Below are positions 20,017 through 29,912 of a stretch of 64,000 nt of DNA, piece by piece; within the stretch, counting starts at the first letter, position 1; every line of letters begins with the position of its first letter. The stretch is from Sporothrix humicola (Eukaryota; Ascomycota; Sordariomycetes; Ophiostomatales; Ophiostomataceae): contig WNYE01000118.1 in assembly GCA_021396245.1 (NCBI GenBank), forward strand, positions 34,384 through 98,383. Direction: 5' to 3'. The position numbers and the translations under genes are program-made. The notes beneath the pieces are model-generated. The model was given only the letters and a program-made list of their open reading frames with translations. It did no database searches and was not told where the DNA came from.

Positions 20017-21812
20017 ATGGAATCTTCGACATCCACCCATGGGTCGACCATGCAGACTTCGGTTGTCTCATGCTTCATCCTCAAAAGCTCAACAAACGGC
20101 GAGAAAGTCCCGCCCAGAATCGGCATCTTCCGTGCAAGAGAACAGGACAACAATACTAGCCAGTAAGTGTGTGTTGGCATTTGTCACTGGGCCAGGATGG
20201 CCCAGAACAAGACATGTTACCCGCACACAGTCTAACTAAGCTTAGTGGCCTGCGAGGATCGATCGTGGGCACTGTCGACGAGAATGATACATCCCCATTG
20301 ACCACGGCATGGCGGGATCTTCTCAGGGTAACTGGCCTGACACGAGCCTCTTTTGAGCTTGAGCGCCAGGGCAAGAGTATCGTGCATGCCCCAAGTAATG
20401 AGCACTGTATCGTCATTGCTGTCTATCCATTTTTGTTTCGGTTGAGGCACCAGGACTCCAGATGTCCGGCAAGCCAAACTACCTGGGAACAAGATAACTG
20501 GACCTGGCATGAACCGCACGAAATTTTCAAAAGTCCGTCATTTTCTGGCACGCCACTACTAATGGAAAGCTTGGGCAGCGTGTGGTTTGAGCAGGACCTT
20601 GGCGTAAACCTGGGGAGCGCAGGCGAGATACTAGCCCGAGGCCTCGTTTGCCTTAGGGACGACCATCAAAGTGGCGCACGACAACTTGCCAGCAAGGCCC
20701 TCTGCGTCCTGCGGGACGTTGTCCAGGCACTCGGGACTGGTTCGGGCGACAAACATACTTGGTGGGCCCGTGTGCGGGCTGCGGCGTGGCACATATGGAA
20801 AAACGGCCGCGAGAGCATGGGCGCAGCCATCTTGAGTGTACTCGTCGAAGCGCTTGTCGCCATCGAAGTGACCCTAGATACGGGGCCTCTGGATCTAGTT
20901 TGCAACGGCACTGTGGCCAGACTTAGCCATCTTATCGCCAGGAGGAAAGGATTGGCTTCCATCGTGCCAGTGTCCAATGCCCTTGTAGGATATCTCGAGA
21001 AACAATTTCCACGACTAGGACCAGCGAGCGCTTCTTCAGTCAATGCAGAGTCTCCCCGAACGCCCCTGTCGATCCTCACTCTGTCCGAAAGCTCAACCAT
21101 TTCCCACGCGTTGCAGCTGCTCATGTCGCAGTCACACTTTACGGACATCGATCTTCGTGTCCTGGAGTCCCGGCCGCTCTTTGAGGGCGTGTCCTTGGCA
21201 GCTTCCTTGGTCCAGCACACGCAGCCACCATCGAGCCTGAGCCCACAAACTACAGCCTTAAAACAGCTCAAGGTCAGTATTTTCATTGATGCAAGCGCTG
21301 CGATGGCAGCCAAAGACGTGGACGTCGTCATACTCGGTGCCGACCGCATTGCATCATCAGGTGCTGTGAGCAACAAGACAGGGTCCCTCCCAGCTGCTTT
21401 GGGTGCCAAATATGGTGCTCTTCTCAACCATGGACCCGTGGACCGCCGGGCTGGGCAGGTTGTCGTGTTGGGGGAGTCAGAAAAGATTGCACCACCAGGC
21501 AACCCGCATACGCATCTTGTTGAAGAGATTGACCCGACACAGGTGTCACGCAACTGGCACTCTAGTTTCAATAGTCACCGTGTACAGACTGTAGCGGCAT
21601 GTTTGGACAGTATTGCGGCGGAGAATGGGGACCAGGTATTGGATGCAAATGCATATGCCCAGGTACATGTGCACAACGTCTTCTTCGAGTGGGTGCCGCC
21701 CGAGTTGGTGGACGCATATATTATGGAGAACGGTGTTTGGACCGTGGGAGACATTCAAACGCGGTCGATAGCGCTCGGCCGAGAGGAGCAACTAATATTC
21801 GGCGGTCTCTAA
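20017..21812 (+). CDS. fusion of a degenerate Nudix domain with an eIF2B alpha/beta/delta-like domain
   Basis: I join exon 20017-20162 to 20246-21812 (570 residues). The 83-bp intron runs GTAAGT...CTTAG with CTAAC at 20232-20236. The first exon supplies SVVSCFILKSS, the opening strand of a Nudix fold, and the phase fits only this acceptor. Residues about 14-150 follow the Nudix layout (GSIVGTVDENDTSPLTTAWRD), but the catalytic box reads RDLLRVTGL where the family expects REx-x-E-E-x-G, so the metal-binding glutamates are missing. The C-terminal domain carries the eIF2B/MTNA signature GADRIASSGAVSNKTGS (from about residue 414), then ESEKIAPPG and NVFFEWVPPELVDAY. Related two-domain fungal proteins exist; their role is not established. 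It is not one of the three canonical eIF2B regulatory subunits because of the N-terminal fusion. Confidence 0.82.
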
Positions 21813-23019
21813 AAAGTGTGTGGCAAGATTGGGTTGCACGGGAAGCTGAAACAGAAACAACTGTATCTCTTGTCGCGGCACGGAGCAATAGTGCTCTGCA
21901 ACGATGAACGGACACTCGCGATATCGTCACATTTTGGGGTTAAGAACCGGCGCCCGCGTGTGCACTGTCTGTTCTTTGGCCCCAGTTGCTTTACGTTTAT
22001 CGTATTCCTCCGTAGAGCATCATCCCATTGGCTAGACTTGAACCCTGCGTGCACCTGTTTTCTTGGGTCCTTTTGCGGAACTTTTCTTGTTGGTCTCGCT
22101 GTTTACTTGCTGTGTGGTATTGGTGCAGTGGAGATGCATTTGTGGGGCATCGGCGCCTGCAGTTTGTAAGATACATCGTATCTTACTTGGGATGGTTTGG
22201 CGAGGTGGTTGCTTGCAGATTCCGACGTAGTTTGCGCTGTAATAGGTCGTAATTATTCCGCACAATATAATACGATGTGCTCTGGAGTGTGGTGAGGTCA
22301 GTCAGTGGCCAAAACCAAGCAAGAGCGAGGCTACCTGGCTACGAAGTAAGATACATGGGCGCACAAGGCTCAGGCTCGCCAGGCCAATCAATCTATCACA
22401 AAGCCCAGCCAGCGTCCATGCCAAACGCCACTGACTATGGCGCTAACGGGGCTGTGGAAGATCAGCGAATGAAATCGTACTAATACAGCAGGTGTGGGCG
22501 TGCTCTCTTCATTTCTGCCAAAGCCTTCTCGGGCCTCTGGTCTTCTAGTTCCTTGCTCGTCGTCATTGTTCACATTTTGCCGTCCTTCTCATTCTTCACT
22601 TTCCAACTTGGAGCGATTTTTTTTTTTAAAAAAAAAAAGAAAAAACCCTCTCTGTCTATCCCCTCCGCCACGAGAAAGCCGCGAGCATGGCTCTACTCTG
22701 ACAAAACAATTACACTCTCGACCCTTTGTAGTCATTGAGCAAATCCATCCTTATCTCGGCTATTGCAAGCTTGCTTGTGTGTGGGCGTCTTTTCAGCAAT
22801 CCGATCCTTGCTGTCAAGGGTAGCTTAGCAGTGTGACTAGGCCCGCCCACAATTGGCTGGTTTCTATCTTTTTCCGTTTTCGCCCTCTTTCTTCCCCCAT
22901 TCCTTTCCTCATCCTCAACTCTCGCTCGACGAACGGGCTCGCCCAACCATCGTGTCCTCGACATTGCCTCTCCTTGTCCCTTCTCCCCTTGGGCCGTACC
23001 CGACAAATATCGCAAGCCC
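21813..23019. other. intergenic spacer with an inverted repeat
   Basis: Contains the perfect inverted repeat at 22166-22186, another GTAAGATAC at 22346-22354, and a T9-A12-type homopolymer junction near 22617-22640. A pyrimidine-rich leader (about 22850-23000) precedes the Mam3-like start. No gene is supported. Confidence 0.55.
22166..22186. repeat. perfect 9-bp inverted repeat GTAAGATAC / GTATCTTAC
   Basis: Two 9-bp arms at 22166-22174 and 22178-22186 are exact reverse complements separated by three bases. It lies between two plus-strand genes, about 350 bp beyond the stop of the Nudix/eIF2B-like gene. It could be a hairpin or a dimeric protein site. The same word occurs singly elsewhere in the window. 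Confidence 0.85.
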
Positions 23020-25855
23020 ATGGCCTCCTCTGTCCAACAACGTCAACCCGGCCCCAATGCACGTCCTTCTACCGGCCATGCCTTTATTGGCTTTGGCACT
23101 GCTCGAACCCTCGTCCTAGGCCTCTCACGTATCATATTCGCATCGCTGCCTGCGGCAACCGTGTCTGCTGCACCGCTGTCGGCCCTAGATGCCGTGAGCA
23201 AGCGGAACAGCGTGTTTTGGCCCTCAGAGCATCTCGACGCGGACGACCCTGATGAGGCCGGCGCCAGTGTATGGGTGCTCTACATCGCGTCCGCCGTGCT
23301 CGTCTTGCTTGGCGGTGCTTTTGCGGGACTCACAATTGCGTAAGAAAGACTAATTTTCAGTAACACGCAACATACACATCGTGTCGTCCTGTGGATGTTT
23401 TCTAATCAAGTTTTTCCTTGTTGTTTCTGCAGGTTAATGGGCCAAGATAGTATCTATCTCCAGGTACTCTCCCGCGACGACACCGACCCTCAACAAAAGA
23501 ATGCCAAACGCGTCGACGATCTTCTCAAACGGGGCAAGCATTGGGTGCTGGTGACTCTGCTCCTCTCGAACGTCATTGTCAACGAAACACTGCCGGTTGT
23601 GCTCGACCGTTGTCTTGGGGGTGGCGTTGCTGCCGTGGTTGGCAGCACACTGCTTATTGGTAAGAAATGTCCCTGTCAAGACGGCAATATTCGAAACAAA
23701 CCAGTATTGGGATAAACTGACGTGTTTGCGATTAAGTTGTGTTCGGCGAGGTCCTACCCCAATCCATTTGCGTTCGGTATGGTCTACAGATCGGCGGGAT
23801 CATGGCCAAGCCCGTCCTTGCTCTGATGTGGCTGATGGCTCCTATCGCATGGCCCACTGCAAAAGTGTTGGATCATGCCCTCGGCGAGGATCATGGCACG
23901 GTTTACAAGAAAAGTGGCCTGAAAACGCTGGTGACTCTTCACCGCTCCTTGGGCGAGGTCTCGGAGCGTCTAAACCAGGATGAAGTCACTATCATCAGTG
24001 CCGTCTTGGACCTCAAGGAAAAACCGGTCTCCAGCGTTATGACCCCGATGGAGGATGTGTTCACTATGTCGGAGGACACAATCCTGGACGAGAAAATGAT
24101 GGACATGATTTTATCAGCCGGCTACTCCCGCATTCCGATCCACGAACCGTTCAAACCGACCAACTTTGTTGGCATGTTGCTGGTCAAGATCCTGATTACA
24201 TACGACCCAGACGACAAGATTCGTGTGAGCGAGTTCCCGCTCGCCACCCTTCCTGAAACGCGTCCTGAGACGAGCTGTCTCGATATCGTGAACTTCTTCC
24301 AGGAAGGCAAATCGCACATGGTTCTCGTCTCGCAGTATCCAGGAGAAGACCACGGTGCGCTTGGTGTCGTGACGTTGGAGGACGTTATCGAAGAGCTGAT
24401 TGGCGAGTAAGTCACACTCCAGGCTGCGGTCTTTCATTATGTTGTCGTCATGCACCGAATGACTAACACCCACCCAGGGAGATTATTGACGAATCGGACG
24501 TTTATATTGATGTGCACAAGGCCATTCGCCGCCTCCAGCCTGCGCCCAGAGCACGACCAACACGCCACCGTTCTCTAGCCTCGGATTTCGGTGCGACGGC
24601 ATCAACAACCGCAACAAGAGTGGCTGATGAGCACGAAGACGGCGATGACGATGCCGAGTCGTCTATACAACAACAACAACAACAACAACAAACGGTCCCG
24701 ATTTTGCGTGCCTTGCCAAAGTCCAATGCCAACGCCCGCGCTCTGTCCACAAGCCCGAAAACGACAACGGTCATGATGCGACGCTGTTCAGCGGGTGCGG
24801 ATGGCCGGCTTACAAAGTCTACCGTGCCAGTTCGTGCCAACATTGATGAAATGTGGCAGCACCTGCGCCATTTAGGTCCATCGAATCGGGCAAACAACCC
24901 GAAAAACACCCGGTCAACAACGGTGAAGATCAAGCAGAGCCACTCACATGCGGGGCATCAAGCCCTTCTCGAACCCGTGCTGGCCACGGATGACTTGGAC
25001 AGTCCGCACGTCAATGATGAAACCGACGACGATCTCGAGGCTGGAGAGACAACCCTACTTTTAGCACCGAAAGCAGCAAATGGCAACGACACGCCAACAA
25101 GCTTTAGACCCCATCTGCAAGGCTATGGCACAGCCATCCATGCGGCTCAGGAAGCAGGGCAGGAAATGGACAACGGCCGTGCCATTGCTGTTATCGAACC
25201 CGATATTGTCGAAGCTCCTTTCGTTACAATTGCAACTCACAGTGACGACAGCATCGCTAGTAAGGGCCCTGAAAAGAAAACGCATGCCGAAGGTCCGGGC
25301 CGGGATAGCAACGCAGTCACCACCGATGCTGGCGCTAGCAGAACCTCTATTGTTATCGAGAGTGCGGTCCAATCCAGCTCTGAGAGCAGTCCAAATCGAA
25401 GCAGTGTTCTTGCGACAGTAGCGGATCCCAACACGCCCATGTCTCATCGGTCCCTTGTGCGCAGCGGCAGCATCACAGAAAACGTGATTGAGACGAGAGG
25501 CATTCGTAAGGTCGTCCTTGAAACAACGAGCTCCGCAGACGATGACGAAGAGGTGCTGAGCGTCGTAACGAGCAGTTATGTCCAACGCCAGAGTCCTCTC
25601 AGCGGTATTCAAAGTCCTGCTGCTGTTGTTCACAGCGGGCACGGTTCCGATGTAAATGACAAGACGTTGAAAAAAGAGGACGTGGAGGAAGCACTTCTCG
25701 TCGCCCAGTCGACAGCAAATCCTGCGGTGGCGTCGGGTTCAGGCAGCTGCCAGCCGGTTGGCGCCGTGGCTGAAGAGAGCGATCTCATTGCAGCGGTTAA
25801 TGGCGGCCCTACGAAGAAGAAGAACCGGCGCAAGAAGCGGAAAAACACGAAGTGA
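23020..25855 (+). CDS. mam3: CNNM/Mam3-type membrane protein (DUF21 plus CBS pair), three introns
   Basis: Exons 23020-23339, 23433-23659, 23737-24406 and 24478-25855 give 864 residues. Introns are 93, 77 and 71 bp, and all phases agree. An N-terminal hydrophobic segment (about 26-50) may be a signal sequence. The DUF21/CNNM transmembrane domain spans about 83-260, with GGAFAGLTIALMGQD across intron 1 and VVFGEVLPQSICVRYGL across intron 2, both family hallmarks. A CBS pair follows (about 281-408: SVMTPMEDVFTM, GYSRIPIHEP, GVVTLEDVIEELIGEEIID). The remainder is a long disordered tail with a Gln run near residue 470 and a basic C-terminus (KKKNRRKKRKN). Family knowledge: yeast Mam3 is a vacuolar protein affecting metal handling and mitochondrial morphology; animal CNNMs act in magnesium transport. 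A vacuolar location here is inferred. Confidence 0.92.
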
Positions 25856-27386
25856 GGAGCGTCAAGGCGGCCAATATGAGGTACTGGTAGCAAGGAGCGC
25901 CCAGTTTTAGACACTGCAAAGGCTTTTTTTTTTTGGAGTGGCGTCAGGAATGATATGCGCGGGCATATGCGACATCCTGGTGAAGGTTGCAGATAGTGTG
26001 TGGATATTCAAGATAGCCGATGCTATCTGTGTACAGATTTAAATTTATTGGGCATATTTACTTTTACTGTGTATTACACCATTGTCTCTACACAAAGAGT
26101 GCTGTGCAGTTGAGTGCCAATCAGGCCAACGTGCTTTAATCGCGTCTGTGGAGGCATGAGCCTTCGATAGTATTTGATAACGCGACGGGAAGTTGGCGGC
26201 CATACTTGATTACGGCGTAATCACATTTAGCAAACGAACAAGACCAAACGTTGAGCACCGAATTTTAAGGAGAGGACGGCGGAGACGAGAACCATATCGA
26301 CAAGACAATGGAACAGAGTGGGCAGCCAGCATGAGTTGCCACATTTGGAGCTTGGTGTCGGAAAAAACTTTGCCCTCAGAAGGTGTGGGGTAAGAAGGGG
26401 AAAAAGGAGGTCTTGGGGCACATTGCCAGGGCCATCAGTGGAAGGAGATGCTCTGTGGCTACAGTGCTACTAGCGGTTGCTCCTTCTTTTCGCAGGAGGG
26501 GTGACGGTAATCTTCATAGGGCGCACCATGTGTACTATCCACACATTGTAAGATACATTTTGAAATGGCGTCCATCTTCACATGGTGCATTGGAGAGGAC
26601 GCAGCCATCGACAGAGGGACGAACAGAGACGGACATGTACATAGTCTCGACAGCACAGTACACATGGCTTACGGGGGGGAGACGAAGAAACGCATCACCG
26701 TCAGGATAAGCTTTTAACCGGTGCGGTTTTCCGCGCTGACAAAAGACGCAAATGCGCTTTGTGGCTTCACCAGTGCCCGTTCTCAGGACTCGGGATCAAT
26801 TGATCTGCCGCCGATGTGGTATTTAGCTTCTCCTCCCGAAACCACTGCCGCCAACTCCTGGCCAGGTCTCCACATCGATCTTCATCGCTGACACCGAGTA
26901 CCACCCGGCGTCCTTCCAGAACAACTAGCAGGCCGCAAACCGTGCTATGTCGAGACTACGCGTTTATTGGCGCAGTGTCGGATTAACGGTTAAGCCTGCG
27001 AGCAAGCAAAACCTGTGGGTGCCGTGGTCGTGTATTCATTCGAAGACACTTGTGCACCAGCAATCGGGGCACTCCAGATCCACGCTCATCACCCGGAGCG
27101 AAAGATTGTGCGCAGGATATGGGTTTAAGGTGATGTCCCAGTTGCCTTCCTAGCACCTGTGCATAAAAAAACAATCCGCTGTCAGCTGTCAGCTAGCTGT
27201 CTACCGTCTCCTTCAAAGATTTTATCCCCCCTCCCTCTCCGTGATCGATTGTCTGTTTCCAATCGCGGTTCAATGGCTGGTCGTTGAACTCTGTCGTGCA
27301 ATAATTAAAATACCGTCCCATCCAGGAACCAGCACTCTCGTCAGGCGGCCCAACGACCCAGGCCAACCATTTTTACTACCACCAAC
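25856..27386. other. intergenic spacer, 1.5 kb
   Basis: No supportable gene. A T-run lies at about 25924-25934 and one GTAAGATAC word at 26548-26556. The final 300 bp, with short pyrimidine stretches, is the likely promoter and leader of the cyclase gene. Confidence 0.55.
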
Positions 27387-28711
27387 ATGCCTCTCCACCA
27401 CTTGATGATCGGGACCTGGACCCCGCCAGGGGCCATTTTCACAGTCCAGTTCGACGACGAAGCGCTGGAGCTGAAGCTGGTAAAGAGAACCGAGATTCCC
27501 CATGATGAGCCAATATCGTGGATGGCGTTCGATGTAAGTGAAGCGGAAACGGCGAGAATTTGCGATATCGTTCCCCGCTCGCCCCTAACCACCCATGCTC
27601 GCCTTGGTTTAATATCACGAAATACCGATACTGACAATACGGTACAGCATGACAAAAAGAACCTGTACGGCTCGGCCATGAAGAAATGGTCCAGCTTCGC
27701 CGTCAAGAGCCCTACGGAGATCGTGCACGAGGCATCCCACCCAATGGGCAGCGACCGTGAGTTCCCTCTGTGGTCTTTGTCCATCTCTGCTCGCCCATAT
27801 CGTCTTCCAAGACTCTAACAATATGTCACACCTTAGCCGAAGCAAACTCCGCAACGACCAACACCCGGGCCATCTTCTTGCTGCCCGCCAAAAAGCCTCC
27901 ATATGCCGTGTACTGCAACCCTTTCTACAAACATGCCGGCTATGGTAACGTCTTTAGCGTGGGGCCGAGCGGCGGCCTGGCCGACAACATCCAAAATTAC
28001 GCTTACCAACCAGGCACGGGAATCCACGGCATGGTCTTCGACCCCTCCGAGACCTATCTGTACTCGGCCGATCTGTCCGCCAACAAGCTGTGGGTGCACC
28101 GCAAAACAGTTGGCGCGGCCCAATCGACCCAGGCCAACGACGACGGGCAGGTCGAGCTTGTCGGCAGCGTCGACGCCCCTGCGCCAGGAGACCACCCGCG
28201 CTGGGTGGCCATGCATCCCTCGGGCCAGTATTTGTACGCGCTCATGGAGGCGGGCAACCGGCTCTGTGAGTACGTCATCGACCCGCAGACACACATGCCC
28301 ATCTACACACACCATTCGTTCCCCCTGATCCCGCCCGGCATCGAGACACACGACCGTGCCACCGGCAAGGGCCTCTACCGCAGCGACGTGTGCGCGCTCG
28401 ACCGCAGCGGGCGCTATCTTTTCGCCACAGCGCGCGCCAACAGCTTCGACTTGACGGGCTACATTGCCGCTTTTCGCTTGCGCGACTGTGGCAGCATAGA
28501 GACGCAGCTCTGTCTCAACCCGACGCCGACGAGCGGTGGCCATTCCAACGCTGTGGCTCCCTGTGATTTCTCGGATGAGTGGCTGGCTCTGACTGATGAC
28601 CAGGAGGGCTGGGTCGAGATGTACCGCTGGAAGGACGAACATCTGGCGCGGGTGGCTCGTGTACGGATCCCTGAGCCGGGATTTGGCATGAATGCGATCT
28701 GGTACGATTGA
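27387..28711 (+). CDS. 3-carboxy-cis,cis-muconate lactonizing enzyme (carboxymuconate cyclase), two introns
   Basis: Exons 27387-27533, 27648-27756 and 27837-28711 give 376 residues, close to the Neurospora crassa enzyme of about 366. The introns are 114 bp (GTAAGT...TACAG) and 80 bp (GTGAGT...CTTAG, CTAAC at 27814-27818). The protein begins MPLHHLMIGTWTPPGAIFTV and shows the repeating blade pattern of a seven-bladed beta-propeller (GIHGMVFDPSETYLYSADL, RWVAMHPSGQYLYALMEAGN, SDVCALDRSGRYLFATAR, GWVEMYRW). Family knowledge: the fungal enzyme converts 3-carboxy-cis,cis-muconate to 3-carboxymuconolactone in the protocatechuate branch of the beta-ketoadipate pathway and is unrelated to the bacterial enzymes. 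It works in the cytosol. No other pathway genes are nearby. The first intron is 38 codons long without an in-frame stop. Confidence 0.92.
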
Positions 28712-29912
28712 GAGAAATGACTGAATCTTCTCACTCGGCAGAATACGACGTAATACGGCGTAGAGGATCGAGGACCGAAGGAAGGCACTGAAGGCATTGA
28801 GGGCACCGACGGGTGGTGTAGAACGCCGTGGGAAGAAGGTAGACTAGGAGTAGAGCAATACAGGGTATTAAATACGGAGTATTACGTTCGGAGTATGGCA
28901 TACGACGTAATGCTAACCTAACTCCGTACTCCGTACGTCGTACACTGGCACGGCGTAATTACAGCCGGATTATAGCGGCAGAATTACAGCGAGGCACCGC
29001 GTGCTGCTAACCTAGCGAGCCTACAGTTCCTAGTCACAATCTTGCCACGCTTTTCTGTATCGCAGATGCCTCCAGATTATACGGGTGTTTTAGGTCCCTG
29101 GCAGCCTGGCTCAGAGACATATGTTGCGCATTCCAGCGACCAATACAGGCACGAACGACCGCTCCGTATTATCTTTTTTTTTCTCTTCACAATGGTTTCT
29201 CTGGCCAACTCTTAACAACTCACAAACACACGCGGCGTATGTCGTACTATCTCTCAGCTTGAGGTCGGTCAACGTCCGGCCGGCTCCACCTGTCCACGTG
29301 CAGCCACCACTTAGTTTTGCAGTCTGGTCTCCATAAAGAAAGCAGGTCACTGGACCCACTGCAGTCCAGTCAAAGGTGCCAGTGAGCAAATGAGCAATTG
29401 GCAGGTGGACAGCACTGTTGCAGACTGTTTGTATCCCGTATGGAGTTCGGAGTATTGATTACGTCGTAGATGGTGCTGTTAATGCTCTGTATTTGCACTA
29501 AGAAACCTTAATACCGACAAATATCCCCCTTCTATAATTAATAGCCACAGGTGAAGATTATGAATGAGCTAACCGCGTCCTCTTGTTGATTTTCGTTCGC
29601 CAGCTATTCCTGCTTCCTGCTTCTTCTAACACACACACAAATCTTCGCCCCCTCTCGACACACAGGTGTTCTCCAAAGACAACGCAACTTACTCTCTACG
29701 ACGCAATAACGCACACGCCGGTCGTTCCCATACTCCGTTTTCACGCACCCCATTCTAATGGACGAATAAACACGTCTCCCATGTTATAGACACCACGAAC
29801 ATCACCAATATTGTTTCGCCCCCCCCCCCCCCCCCCCTTGACCCGACCCGAATCACACATTTGCATTTTCAATCCTCTCTCACACGCGACATCTCCTCCA
29901 TTGCGATGCTGC
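28712..29912. other. intergenic spacer rich in dispersed 9-bp words
   Basis: No gene is supported. TACGACGTA or its complement occurs at 28744, 28901, 28934 and 29460, and TACGGAGTA or its complement at 28873 and 28927. A 19-base C homopolymer at 29819-29837 lies in the presumed leader of the next gene. Confidence 0.6.
29819..29837 (+). repeat. C19 homopolymer
   Basis: An uninterrupted run of 19 C, in the presumed 5' leader of the Ser-rich protein gene. Its length is uncertain because homopolymers are prone to sequencing error. Confidence 0.85.

Noticed and set aside
20666..21571. A 301-codon minus-strand frame
   Set aside because: It is the shadow of the Nudix/eIF2B-like gene and has no recognisable domain.
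27833..28642. A 269-codon minus-strand frame opposite the carboxymuconate cyclase
   Set aside because: It overlaps conserved propeller sequence on the other strand and is a by-product of GC-rich third positions.
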